This document shows, piece after piece, positions 9,955 to 20,260 of a stretch of DNA of 27,383 nt. Each line of letters begins with the position of its first letter. Position 1 is the first letter of the stretch. The notes under the pieces were generated by a model, which saw nothing but the letters and a program-made list of their open reading frames with translations, was not told where the DNA came from and did no database searches. This DNA is from an uncultured Ureaplasma sp. (GTDB taxonomy: Bacteria > Bacillota_I > Bacilli_A > Mycoplasmatales > Mycoplasmoidaceae), in NCBI GenBank assembly GCA_902782585.1, contig CACZNK010000037.1:1-27383 (forward strand), given 5' to 3'. Made by a program: the position numbers and the translations under genes.

Positions 9955-11982
9955 ATGAAAAAAATAATAAATAAAAATGTTTCTCTTGATGCAAAAAAAA
10001 TTAAATTTGATGAATCAATTAAAATTATTACTTCTATTTCTGCATGATTATTTGCATTATTATTTGTTGCATTAATAGGATTTATTATTTATGCATCAAT
10101 TCCAGGTTTTCAATTCTATGGTATTGTTAATATTCTTTTTTCTGGTAAGTATGATTTGAATAAGAATCAAGCAAGTGTATGATTACCAACACTAATTACA
10201 TTACTAACAACATCAATTGCAATTTTGATCGCTTTGCCATTAGGTATTAAAACATCAATATTTATTAAATATCGAATACCAACTAAATTTCAAAAGACAT
10301 TAAGAATTGCAATTGAATTATTAGCAGACATCCCATCTGTTATTTTTGGTTTATTTGCTATTCAAGCAATAGGTAAAATTACTACAGTAATTTTTGGTGT
10401 AGGCACTAATTTTAGTATTTTAACAGCATCATTTATGTTAAGTTTTATGATTCTACCTACTATAGTTTCACTTAATTTAAATGCACTTGATGGTGTAAAT
10501 CATGATTTATTACTAGGTGCTATGGTTTTAGGTAATACAAAAACAAGAGCAATATATAAAGTATGTAAAAAAGAGTGTCGGAATGGCACTGCAACTGGAA
10601 TGCTAATGGCAATTAGTCGTGCTATTGGTGAAACCATGGCAGTAAGCATGATTTTGCAGTCACAAATGTATAGTAATACATTTGATAATGGCTTTATTCA
10701 AATTTTAACAAGTGGTTTAAGAACTTTGGGTGCATTAATCTCTGCTAATATGTTTGCTGAAGCAGGTGGTCCAGCATTACAAGGATTATTATTTGCATTT
10801 GGAATTATCATGTTTATCATGGTTTTAATATTCAATGCAATTGCTATGAGAATAATTAGAAAAAAACAAAATAGAAAAAATAGCAAATGATTACGTATCA
10901 CTAGATATATTAGTAGTTTTGTTTATTTTATTCCAAACACTATTAAGATTCTTTGAGAAAAAATTACTTATCATACAAAAATTGCTAAATCTGATGTTTC
11001 TAAATATGTTAATTCAAGAATAACTAAAAATAAATTTGTTCATATTTATGATTATTGGAAAATATTTTGGGAATGTTTTTCAATGTTTGTAACTTTAGGA
11101 TTTTTATTTTGAATTATTGAAAATATTTTAGTTTTTGGTGTTATTGGAATTACATCTAATTATGCAAGTACTACTGCTTTTAGTAAAGATACAACAGGAC
11201 AAGCAATTGTAAATACAATATTGATTATTTTAATTGCAATATGCATTAGTTTTCCAATTTCATTATTAATAGCAATTTATTTAAGTGAATTTTCTAAAGA
11301 TAGCAAATTAAAAAGAATGTTATTATTCTTTATTGATTCACTAGGAGCAACTCCAAGTATTTTGTTTGGTATGTTTGGATTGATTTTCTTTATTCAAACA
11401 TTAGGATTAACAAGTCAAGGTCAAGCTGGAAAGAGTTTAATTGCTGGTATTTTAACAATCATGATTGTTATCTTACCAACATTTATTCGGACAATTCAAC
11501 AAGCTTTACAATCTGTCCCTAATGAATTAAGAATAAATTCATATGCACTAGGTGCTGGTAAATGAGAAACATTTAGAAAAGTTGTTTTACCAATTGCTAA
11601 GCAAGGTATAAGAACAAGTATTGTTCTTTCAATTGGACGAATTCTTGCTGAAACTGCTCCATTATATTTAACAAGTGGATTAGCAAGTAGTTCATCAATT
11701 TCATTAGTTGGTGAAGGTCAAACATTAACTACAAGAATTTATGCTCAAATATATGAAACAAATATGTTAAAAGCTAATTCAATTATGTATGAATGTGCAT
11801 TTATTACTATGATATTTGTCTTAATAATTATTTTGATTGTACATATAATAATTCCTTGGTATTATAAGTATAAGGCTAAATGTGATAATGATCAGTATGA
11901 GTCAATAAAACGTATTAATAAGGTTAAAAATCAACATGTTAATTTAATTGTAAATGTCAATCAATTAAAACACCAAAATTAA
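9955..11982 (+). CDS. pstA: Fused PstC-PstA phosphate permease
   Basis: One continuous frame of 675 residues carries both permease subunits of the Pst transporter. In the first half, ITLLTTSIAILIALPLGI starts the transmembrane domain and ISRAIGETMAVSMI is its EAA-type loop, as in PstC. A basic linker of about 90 residues follows. The second half repeats the layout: NTILIILIAICISFPISL, the EAA-like ALGAGKWETFRKVVLP, and GRILAETAPLYLTSG, as in PstA. About 12 helices are expected. TGA codons at 10888-10890, 10954-10956 and others are Trp, and no TAA or TAG interrupts the linker. Such a fused pst permease is, to my knowledge, also annotated in M. genitalium and M. pneumoniae. It would pair with PstB below. 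Confidence 0.92.
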
Positions 11983-12062
11983 TTCAAAAAAGTTTAAAAT
12001 GTTGTTTATGCTTTTATTAAAGATACAAATAAATATATTTACAATATTATTAGTTAATTAAA

Positions 12063-13235
12063 ATGGACAAGTCAAATAAAATTCATGTATATCAAAAACA
12101 AAAAGCAAAGGAACAAATAACTTTGATTACTATTGAATTTAACAACAAGATGCTTGATGTCAAAAATGTTTATAAGTTAGATTTAAAAAAATGTAAATCT
12201 AAATCTGAAAAATCAAACATTAAAAAAACTTACATTAACAAGAAAAATGAAATTAAAATATGGTTTGCTAATGAAATCAAAAAGATTAAAAGAAAAAATC
12301 TTATAAGTATTGATCAAGATCAATTTGATCATATGAAAGCAAAATCAGTTTATGATTCTCATAAATTTGTTAGAATTTTTAAAAAAATTTGCTTAAATAA
12401 AAACCAAAAACAGATTTACCGTTGTTTAATTAAGAAAAATATTGATTTATTGAATAATAAAAATATTAGTTTTAATTCAAGAAATATCTTTGAAGTAAAC
12501 AATTTTAATTTCTATTATGGAAATTTTCAATCATTATTTAATATAAATATTAAGATTAAAAGAAATAAAGTAACAACTTTTATTGGTCCTAGTGGATGTG
12601 GTAAATCAACATTATTACGTTGTTTTAATAGAATGAATGACCAAATACCTAATACTCATCATCATGGGGTAATATATTTTAACGATGGAACAAATTTATA
12701 TTCAAAGAAATTAAATTCTTCAGTATTAACCACAAAAGTAGGTATGGTATTCCAAAAAGCAACAACATTTCCTATGAGTATTTATGATAATGTTGCTTAT
12801 GGACCACGATCACATGGTATTCTTCAAAAAGAAATTTTAGATAATATTGTAAAAGAATCTTTAATTTCAGCAGCATTATGGGATGAAGTTAGTCATAAAC
12901 TTTTTTCACCTGCTTCATCATTATCTGGTGGCCAACAACAAAGATTATGTATTGCTAGAGCAATAGCTTTAAAGCCAGAAGTATTGTTGATGGATGAATC
13001 TACATCTGGTTTAGATCCAATTGCTACCGCAAAGATTGAAAATTTAATTTTAGAATTAAAGAAAAAATATACAATCATATTAGTTACACATTCAATGGCT
13101 CAAGTTCAACGAATAAGTGATTATACTGCTTTTTTTTATAAAGGTAAATTAGTTGAATTTGGCGAAACAAGAAATATATTCTTTGCTCCTAAAAATAAAA
13201 AGACAAGAGATTATATCTCTGGAAAGATTGGTTAA
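12063..13235 (+). CDS. pstB: Phosphate ABC transporter ATPase with long N-terminal extension
   Basis: Hydrolyses ATP to drive phosphate import through the fused permease. The ABC domain starts near residue 140 ([14 protein letters not shown]) and has Walker [10 protein letters not shown] (from residue 175), the Q-loop [21 protein letters not shown] split, the signature LSGGQQQR, Walker B VLLMDES, the D-loop SGLDP and the switch His in VTHSMAQ. PstB usually has DEP after Walker B; here it is DES. The product is 390 residues against about 250-270 for typical PstB. The excess is a Lys/Glu-rich, probably helical N-terminal region with no family I recognise. No in-frame TGA occurs. The 80-nt gap upstream may hold a weak promoter (TACAAT at 12040-12045). 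The next gene starts 3 nt after the stop. Confidence 0.93.
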   Translation: MDKSNKIHVYQKQKAKEQITLITIEFNNKMLDVKNVYKLDLKKCKSKSEKSNIKKTYINKKNEIKIWFANEIKKIKRKNLISIDQDQFDHMKAKSVYDSHKFVRIFKKICLNKNQKQIYRCLIKKNIDLLNNKNISFNSRNIFEVNNFNFYYGNFQSLFNINIKIKRNKVTTFIGPSGCGKSTLLRCFNRMNDQIPNTHHHGVIYFNDGTNLYSKKLNSSVLTTKVGMVFQKATTFPMSIYDNVAYGPRSHGILQKEILDNIVKESLISAALWDEVSHKLFSPASSLSGGQQQRLCIARAIALKPEVLLMDESTSGLDPIATAKIENLILELKKKYTIILVTHSMAQVQRISDYTAFFYKGKLVEFGETRNIFFAPKNKKTRDYISGKIG

Positions 13236-13237
13236 TT

Positions 13238-13654
13238 ATGTTTACAGAAATGAATACACTTGAAATTACATCATTCATATTAGGAGTTATTGCATCTCTT
13301 TGCATAAGCATATATACTATTCCTCAATTAATAATGTTGATTAAATCTAAAAATTCTAGTGGGATTTCAGCACCAATGTTTTTAATTTTAATTATTGGCG
13401 ATTTATTTTTTATTATTCAAGGAATTGTTGGACTATTTAATTTTATATCAAGTAATGAAATAGTTGATTGATTCATTACATTATTTCCTATACTTCTTGC
13501 TAATGTTATTTGCGTTATTTGTGGTTCAATAACATTGACAATTAAATTACAGAATCATTTTAGAGCTAAAAAAGCAAATATTTCTGAAATTGAATACTGT
13601 AATAAACTTTTTAGTAAATCAAAAATGAAGAAACATGATAAGAAAAGGGGATAG
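13238..13654 (+). CDS. PQ-loop (SemiSWEET-like) small membrane protein
   Basis: A 138-residue membrane protein with three hydrophobic helices. The first ends in the PQ-loop motif YTIPQL, followed by KSKNSSGIS, the usual Pro-Gln turn and downstream Ser-Gly segment of PQ-loop transporters. A basic tail (KMKKHDKKRG) ends the chain. One TGA (13469-13471) is Trp. Half-size PQ-loop proteins in bacteria act as dimers, and some (SemiSWEETs) carry sugars. The substrate here is unknown. It is unusual to find one between pstB and phoU; the gaps of 2 and 3 nt make it part of the phosphate operon, suggesting a link to phosphate uptake or its feedback. Confidence 0.8.
13645..13650 (+). promoter_or_regulatory. 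Strong Shine-Dalgarno site of phoU
   Basis: AAGGGG lies 7 nt before the phoU ATG, inside the end of the PQ-loop gene. It is one of very few clear ribosome-binding sites in this window and fixes the phoU start. Confidence 0.6.
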
Positions 13655-13657
13655 AAT

Positions 13658-14437
13658 ATGTCAGCAAATTATGGATTAGTAAGAATGTCAGAAAGGGAAT
13701 TAACACAAAATTTGTTAAAATTTTATAAGCATGTTAAAAAGAGCTGGATGAATTTGATATCTATTCTCACACAAAAAACCAACATTAGTGGTGAAAACTA
13801 TAAAATGTTTCAAAAAAAAGAGAGTAAATCAAACCATATGGAGGCAAATATTTTAAATGAGAGCATTTGATCTATATCAAGAAACCAACCAGTTGCTAAC
13901 CATTTAAGATTTGTAATTTCTATTATTTATTCAATTTCTGATTTAGAAAGAATGGCTGATTATATTATGGATATAGCTAATATTATTAGACAAAATAAAT
14001 TCAATAAAGAAGCAATATCTGTTATTAGAGAATCACTTAAACTATCATATGCATGCATGAATAGTCTTCTAAGAAATTTAGAAACTAAGGATAAAATTAA
14101 AATAGATCCAAATTTTGCATATAAGTTAGCTAACAAGGTATTAAATTTTTATCGTATTAAATATAAAGAAATTAACAAAAAATTATCAAATATTATCTTC
14201 GATAAAAATTCACCAAAACAAATTGAAGATATTTTAACAAGTATTTCTATTATTACAAAATATTCAGAGAGAAATGTTGATCATGCCGTTAATATTCTTG
14301 AAAATTTTATATATGTAAGAGAATCTAATTTTTTCTTTAGTAAGCATAAAAATTCATCATTAGATTTTGATAGTTTAAACTTAAGTCCATTGCAAAAATT
14401 ATCAAAAAAGAAAAAAACTAATAAACTAAATATATAA
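13658..14437 (+). CDS. phoU: PhoU-like phosphate transport regulator
   Basis: PhoU proteins are cytoplasmic helical bundles that bind metals and restrain Pst transport when phosphate is plentiful. The 259-residue product carries the characteristic ISRNQPVANHLRF segment followed by ISDLERMADY, matching the QPVA-x-x-LR and DLER(I/M)xD signature of the first three-helix repeat. A weaker second repeat (SIITKYSERNVDHAVNI) appears near residue 205. TGA at 13868-13870 is Trp. A lysine-rich tail ends the protein. Its place as the last gene of pstS-pstCA-pstB-(PQ loop)-phoU agrees with the family. No PhoR/PhoB genes are visible, so it probably acts on the transporter itself. Confidence 0.9.
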
Positions 14438-14485
14438 TATGTTCATTGCTATTTTGATATAGTACACGTTAGAGATTTATAAAAA

Positions 14486-16186
14486 ATGTCAAAAATTAAA
14501 TTTATAGGTTTTGGTGGCTTAAATGAACGTTGTAAGCAATGCTATGCTTTAAATGTAAATGGTAACATTTACTTATTTGATTGTGGTTTAGCTTCACCAG
14601 TTAATGCTCAATTAGGAGTTAAGAAAATTATCCCAGACTTCAATTGGATTGTTGAAAATGGAAATGCTGTAAAAGGAATTTTTATTGGTACTCCTAAATA
14701 TGAAAATTATGCAGGTTTACCTTATTTATTAAAACATTTACCTAAAATTCCTATCTATGTTAGTGATGTTGGAGCAAATATAATTATTGGTTATTTTAAT
14801 TATCTTGCAACTATTGATAAAGTTAATTTTCATCGACCAAATATTAAAATTATTGATTCATTAAAACCACAAATTATAGCTGGCGTGCAAATTACTCCAT
14901 TTTATTTATCAAATTTCTTACCTAAGTCATTTGGTTTTGTAATTAATACTCAGGATGGTGGAATTATCTTTATAGATGATTTTATGATTAGTTCAAATAG
15001 GAATTATGCATTTGAAGATCAAATCTTTGAAATAAACAAAATAACTAAAGGAAGGAACTTAGCATTAATTGTTGGTGTAGGTAATGTCGGAATTAATAAA
15101 GGATTTACCAACCCTTCACATAGAACTGCAGAGTTCTTTTCAGATATATTAAGTGAGAATGAAGATGGGCGAACGTTAATTGCATGTAATAATTTTGATT
15201 TTTATACCATAATGACTATTGCAAAAATTTGTGCAGAAAGAAATAGACCATTTCTTATATATAGTAAATCTGCTTCACAAACTTTCCAATTCTTATGTAA
15301 AAAGAATTATTTTTCTAATAAAAATGTTCAATTTATTAACGACAATGACATTATGCAATCAAAAAATGCTGTAATTGTAATTACTGCTGTGCATCAAAAA
15401 TTATTTGAAAAGATGGAAAATATTTTAAATGATGAAAATCCTAACTTTAAAATATTACCTACTGATTATTTTGTTTATGCGATGCATACAGTTAGTGGTT
15501 ATGAAAAATTAGAAGCCACTTTATTTGATCATATTGTTTATTCAAATGCAAAGAAAATTGTTAAATTACCTAAAGAATTAATTACTGCTACTGCTTCTGC
15601 AGAAGATCATAAGTTTTTAATTGGTTTATTAAAACCAAAATATGCGATTCCATTAAACGGTTTATATATGAATTTTATCCAATACCGAGATGCAGTGTCA
15701 AGATCATATATTCAAAAATCAAATGTTTTGATTCTATCGAATGGAGAATTAATTGAATTTGATAATGGTGAATTACAAAAATCACCTAAATTTATTAAAC
15801 AACAATTACAGTTTGTTAATGTTACAGGAACTGTTGATTCTAGTTCTGCTTCAATATTTGAGAGAGAACAAATGGCAAGTAATGGTGTGTTATTGATTGA
15901 TATATTAATTGATAATAAAACTAAAACAATTACACATCATAATTTTTCATCTATTGGTGTTATTAATATGACAGATGAAAACACAAGAATTATTAATGAA
16001 ATTAATGATGAATGTTTAAAATTAATTAATCAAAACCTAGAGAAAGAATTAGTTGATAAGACTAAATTATTAAATACTAAAGAATTCAAATACTTTATTA
16101 AAAAAGTATTCACTAAATATTATGATAAGAAATTTGGAAAGAAACCTTTAGTAGTGACTACTTTAGTTTTTAGAAAAGATAGATAA
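14486..16186 (+). CDS. RNase J-family protein with degenerate active site (RNase J2-like)
   Basis: The 566-residue product has the whole RNase J layout: metallo-beta-lactamase core, beta-CASP domain (about 210-360) and C-terminal domain. The scaffold is recognisable in GFGGLNERCKQCYAL, FDCGL, LGVKKIIPDFNW, VKGIFI, AGLPYLL and LLKPKYAIPLNG. The metal-binding HxHxDH motif is replaced: the four ligand positions are Thr69, Lys71, Glu73 and Asn74. The late HxSGH motif reads LITAT and the last ligand His of PVHG is Asn391. Nuclease activity through the normal two-metal site is therefore unlikely. In Firmicutes RNase J2 is the weakly active partner of RNase J1 in a complex, so a structural role beside an active RNase J elsewhere is plausible. 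No in-frame TGA. The neighbouring FtsK/SpoIIIE-like gene mirrors the Bacillus rnjB-spoIIIE region. Confidence 0.88.
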   Translation: MSKIKFIGFGGLNERCKQCYALNVNGNIYLFDCGLASPVNAQLGVKKIIPDFNWIVENGNAVKGIFIGTPKYENYAGLPYLLKHLPKIPIYVSDVGANIIIGYFNYLATIDKVNFHRPNIKIIDSLKPQIIAGVQITPFYLSNFLPKSFGFVINTQDGGIIFIDDFMISSNRNYAFEDQIFEINKITKGRNLALIVGVGNVGINKGFTNPSHRTAEFFSDILSENEDGRTLIACNNFDFYTIMTIAKICAERNRPFLIYSKSASQTFQFLCKKNYFSNKNVQFINDNDIMQSKNAVIVITAVHQKLFEKMENILNDENPNFKILPTDYFVYAMHTVSGYEKLEATLFDHIVYSNAKKIVKLPKELITATASAEDHKFLIGLLKPKYAIPLNGLYMNFIQYRDAVSRSYIQKSNVLILSNGELIEFDNGELQKSPKFIKQQLQFVNVTGTVDSSSASIFEREQMASNGVLLIDILIDNKTKTITHHNFSSIGVINMTDENTRIINEINDECLKLINQNLEKELVDKTKLLNTKEFKYFIKKVFTKYYDKKFGKKPLVVTTLVFRKDR

Positions 16187-16216
16187 AATAAGTAATATAT
16201 AACTATTACATATCCT

Positions 16217-18196
16217 ATGGTTGAACAACCAACAAATAGTACTTATAAAAATATCAATGATCTTAGTTTAATTAAACCTTTTGATCCAGCTTTTGCTATT
16301 AATGATAAAAAAAAGAATCCAAAGGGTTTAATAAAAAAAATCATTTTATTATTTATTTTATTAGTTGCTATTATTAGAGTTCCATATTGTGGCTCATATA
16401 TTGATGCTTTTATATTTGAATACCCTTTTGGTTTTGGTAAATATCTGTTATATGCTTATATGATTACTTTGATATCCTTATGAATTATAAGTGATGAATG
16501 GTTTAGCAAATTTACTAAGTTTGGATTTATTATTCTTATTTTGTTAATTATTATATTGATATCAATAATGATATCAGCAATATCATCAATAGTATTTGAA
16601 AACACAGTTTGAATAAAAATATATAACTCAAATGTCAATGAATCTGATTTCATATTAAGACTTAGTTATTTTCATAAAAACTTCTTCATTCCTTATGCAA
16701 TTAAAAACACATTATTTTACATATATAAAGGTCTAAATAATTTGTGATTTATGAACACAAGAATGACTTTACCTGAAATAAATCAAAATTTTGGATTTAT
16801 TATTTCTGGAGGAATAATTGGTGAATTTGTTAATGCATCAAATTATTGAATTATTATTTTCTTTTCACTTATTTTAATAATTGTTGTTATTACATTATTC
16901 ATTAAAAATAGTAATACAAAATTTGGCACTTTATTTCATAAGAAAATAATGAAATTATTTTCTAATAATGAGGATAATATTAAAAAAAATGATTTTAATA
17001 CTGTTATTAAACAAAAACAATTAGAGGATAAGAATATTAATTTTCAAAATAAATTTGATATTAATACCCCTCCTTTAAGTTTTTTAGTTGATACTAGTGA
17101 TGATAATGATAGATATAACCAAAATGATGCTAATAAAACTCTATATGCAATTTCCCAAATTATAAAATCATCAAATTTAAATGTTAAATTTAATACTATG
17201 AACATTATGCCAATGTTTACTGAAATTAAATTTCGAGCTAATCGTAATGAAGATGTTGAAAAATTTATTAAGAAAGGTAATGAAATTGGAAAAATTCTAG
17301 GATTAAGTCAATTTTATATTTTAATGAAGGGGAATAATATAACTTTTGAATATCAAAATTATAAACCATCAAAAATATCAATTAAATCAACTTTAGTAAA
17401 TAATAGTATAGGAAATAACATGTGTTATGCTATTGTTGGCATTGATGAAAATAAAAATCCATTGTTTATTGACTATAAATTAGATTCATCTATATTTATT
17501 ATTGGTAAAAAAGGTTCAGGCATAAATATGTTATTATCATGTTTGCTAATAACATCTGCATATATTTCTTCACCTATATTTTTAAGTATTGATATTATTA
17601 CAGGGAATAAAAATTCGGCAATTCAATCATTAGCTACAATCCCTCATATTGGTGAAATGATTTGAAATAATTCTTCTAATGATATTAAAAAACTGTTAGA
17701 TAAATATGTGAATGAAATTAAAGCACGTAAAATTAAATTAACAAGTTACAAAGTTAAAGATCAAAAATCATTTAATGATATATGTGATAAACTAAATATC
17801 CAACCAATGATAACAAAAGTTCTTGTAATTAATAATTTTGATGAAATTATTAAAGACAATTTAGAATGTATTTCAAAAATTGCTTATATTTTACAACATT
17901 GTAATAAATTAGGAATTTGTGTTATTTTAACTGCTTCAGAATTTGATAATAATAATTTAAATATGAGTATTTTTGAAAGCATAAAAAGTATTTTTGTACT
18001 AAAAACAGATTCTAAAGATTCAAGTTTACAATTAATTGGAAATGCACGTGCATCTCAATTATATGGTAATGGTGATGGGTATTTAATAGGAAATAACAAA
18101 AAGAATAAGTTAAGATTTCAAACATGTTATTTAAATCAATATGAATTATCTAATATTGTTAAAATTATTATTGATTTTTATAAATCTAAAAAATAA
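16217..18196 (+). CDS. FtsK/SpoIIIE-like protein with degenerate ATPase
   Basis: A 659-residue protein with four or five N-terminal membrane helices (to about residue 235, including an SGGIIGEF segment like the last FtsK helix), a charged linker, then an FtsK-type motor domain. Family markers are the IPHIGEMI segment, the ADxxxxMxxRY-like region, LGICVILTAS where FtsK has the ATQRP strand, and VLKTDSKDSSLQLIG-x-AxxLYGNGDGYL, which matches the FtsK sensor region. However Walker A reads GKKGSGIN (residues 430-437), with the essential Lys and Ser replaced by Ile and Asn, and Walker B reads VLVINN (Asn539-Asn540) where FtsK has IDE. The chain ends just after the motor domain, without the DNA-reading gamma domain. 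TGA codons such as 16481-16483 and 17663-17665 are Trp. Translocation by ATP hydrolysis is doubtful; a membrane scaffold role is inferred. Confidence 0.78.
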
Positions 18197-18227
18197 AGAA
18201 CCACTAGTAGCTTTCCAGTGGTTCTTT
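18195..18227 (+). terminator. Hairpin terminator after the FtsK-like gene
   Basis: An 11-bp perfect stem (18195-18205 with 18217-18227, aaagaaccact/agtggttcttt) encloses an 11-nt loop and ends in a T-run on the + strand. It overlaps the stop codon. The A-run on the other side would also let it act on leftward transcripts. Confidence 0.8.
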
Positions 18228-18591
18228 TATAAACTATGCACAATTTAGTTGTTTGCTAGTTAATTTAGTGTTCAAAACTTCTAATCCGCTATCCTCTATT
18301 AAATGTCTAAGATGAATTACAATTATTAATTCAACATATGTATCTGTTTTTAGAATTCATATATTAAATCTCTAAACTATTTATCTTTTCAATTTATTTC
18401 TATCTAATCTTGTAACAATTAATCCAACTCAACACAAATTTTCATAACATTATTCAACTAAATAAAAATTTTCAATAGATAGTTGACAAGTTGCAATCAA
18501 ACATTCAATTAACTTGCATAAATTATTAAACCATAAAAAAATTAAAAAATTAAAAAACTTTGGTTAAATTAATAATTTAAAAATTTCAAAT
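18228..18591. other. 364-nt intergenic region without a gene
   Basis: This gap between the FtsK-like gene end and the fmt stop is very AT-rich, with A/T homopolymer runs in 18530-18600. I found no conserved frame, no tRNA, and no recognisable RNase P, SRP or tmRNA core. A TTGACA at 18483-18488 has no matching -10 box. It separates two convergent units. Confidence 0.5.
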
Positions 18592-19539
18592 TTAATCAAA
18601 TATGTCACCTTTTTTGAATGGAAGATGACCATTAATAATTTGTTTTAAATCTACAGGTTTTTTACCGGGAAGTTGTATTTTTTTGATACAGATAGCATTA
18701 TCTTTTGTAGCAACATATAAGCCGGATTCATTAATGTCAATAATTTTGCCATATGGATATTTTGTTGTATATAATGCATAATCTATAGTTGCAGCATACA
18801 CTTTAATGTTTAAGTTATTAATAAGTGTATAGGCAATTCGTTTATCATATAATGCACGTATTTTAGCATCAATATATTTAGCTTGAGCATTTCAATTAAT
18901 TTTCTCATCTTCTTTAGAAATTTGATTTACAAATATGACTTTAGATTCATCTTGAATTTTAAGTTTGATATCTTTATCAAATAGTTTATTAAGATGATTA
19001 GTTAAGTATTCATAGATTACTTTTTTAACTTTTTCTCTTAAACTATTACCTGTTTCATTATCATCAATTTTTATTTCAATTTGATCAATAATATCACCTG
19101 CATCTAATTTTGGAGACATCACTATAAAACTAACACCTGTAATTTTATCACAATTTAAAATTGCGCTTTCAATTGGACTGGCTCCACGATATTTAGGCAA
19201 TAACGATGGGTGAATGTTTAAACATTTATATTCTGGATAATCAATTATTTGTTTAGGAATAATTTTTCCATATGAACAAACTAAAATCAAATTAGGTTTA
19301 GTTGCTAAAATTTCATCAATTGATAGATTAAGTTTTTCTGGCTGAAATAGTTTGAAATTATTTTTGATAGCAATTTCTTTTATAGGTGAAAATATAATTT
19401 CCTTTTTTCTACCAGAAGGTTTATCAGGTTTAGTAACAACACCAACAATCTCAGCAGTTGAAGCCATTAATGCTTTTAATGCTATTGCCGATACATCATC
19501 TGTACCAAAAAATAATATTCTCTTAGATAATTTATTCAT
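18592..19539 (-). CDS. fmt: Methionyl-tRNA formyltransferase
   Basis: Formylates the initiator methionyl-tRNA using 10-formyltetrahydrofolate. The 315-residue product matches the usual length. It has an N-terminal Rossmann-type domain (RILFFGTDDVSAIALKAL split), the folate/catalytic motif NIHPSLLPKYRGASPI with conserved Asn and His, the LDAGDI loop with the catalytic Asp, and a C-terminal OB-like RNA-binding domain. One TGA (18892-18894) is Trp and joins the two halves. The start ATG lies 6 nt after the stop of the upstream membrane-protein gene, so the two are probably one operon. No peptide deformylase gene is beside it. Confidence 0.94.
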
Positions 19540-19544
19540 ATAAA

Positions 19545-20207
19545 TTAATTTAACTTTTTCTTTTTAGCAAGTTTAGCTTTTAGTTTCTCTTGTTTTTTAA
19601 GTTCTTTTTCTTCAATTTTTCTATTTCGTTCAATTTCAGCTTCACGAATAGGAGCAATCCATTCCATCTCTTTATTGTAATCACATGTCCCATTAATAAA
19701 TATTTGTCGATCTTGAGTTTTCCTATCAATTTTATTAATAATAACTTCACATTCAATTGCTTGTGGTGGAAATATTTTTCCTGTTTTAGTATTCTGAGTT
19801 TGAAAACACACAACATACAAATCTCTTAACGGTGGACGAACAAATTTGGCTTTTTTGTTAGTTTGTTTTACATGTCTTTTTTCAATAGAATATTGATAGT
19901 CTCTAATTTTATTAACTATTCTTTGCTTTTTTCTTGAATAACTTGGATCATTTGGATTAATATAACTAATCTCATTTCTTTTAGCCACATATGAACTAAT
20001 AATTTTATTTCCATATTGTCCTGAGTCTTTTAAATATTGTTTAATTGATTTTCAAACCTCATCCTTATTATGTCTAGCAGAAATAAGAGCTTTGTTACGT
20101 TCTTCCCTCTTTTTCTTGATCATCATAGGAATCATAGCAACAATAGCAACACCAATAAGTGCTAAAATCACAATCATGCTTGTATTATTACCCATATTTT
20201 GACCCAT
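19545..20207 (-). CDS. Single-pass membrane protein of unknown function
   Basis: A 220-residue protein I cannot assign. Starting at ATG 20207 gives a short polar tip, one transmembrane helix (about residues 11-29, MIVILALIGVAIVAMIPMM), and a basic cytoplasmic-type domain. That domain includes a central sheet-like section (LRDLYVVCFQT, AIECEVIINK, RQIFINGTCDY) and ends in a Glu/Lys-rich helix (residues about 190-220). TGA at 20052-20054 is Trp. A GTG at 19988 could be mistaken for the start, but the longer frame has the membrane anchor and a promoter region just upstream. It is followed by fmt after 5 nt. The Lys-rich tail and its neighbourhood (fmt, rpsT) might point to the translation apparatus, but that is only positional. 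Confidence 0.75.
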
Positions 20208-20235
20208 CCTATTGCTATATTAATGCATTTTTATA

Positions 20236-20241
20236 TATAAT
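20236..20241 (+). promoter_or_regulatory. -10 box of rpsT in a divergent promoter region
   Basis: TATAAT lies 19 nt before the rpsT ATG. The 53-nt gap between rpsT and the leftward membrane-protein gene also carries a TATTAT on the other strand (20242-20237), so the two promoters probably overlap. Confidence 0.5.
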
Positions 20242-20260
20242 ACATTTTATTATTATTTTT

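Noticed and set aside
889..17665. Many genes look split by in-frame TGA codons, as if pseudogenes.
   Set aside because: The pieces rejoin in the same frame, and TGA falls on family-conserved Trp positions (TyrRS GGSDQW, Sua5 KYWPGG, uridine kinase FDW). Genetic code 4 explains all of them.
18483..18488. TTGACA as the -35 box of a small RNA gene in the 18228-18591 gap.
   Set aside because: No -10 box at 16-18 nt and no recognisable RNA fold.
19986..19988. GTG start for the membrane protein next to fmt.
   Set aside because: Reading TGA at 20052-20054 as Trp extends the frame to ATG 20207, adding a membrane helix and reaching the promoter region.
20159..20260. N-terminal extension of the S20 frame.
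   Set aside because: The canonical MANIK start at 20261 follows the -10 box; the upstream codons lie before the promoter and resemble no S20.
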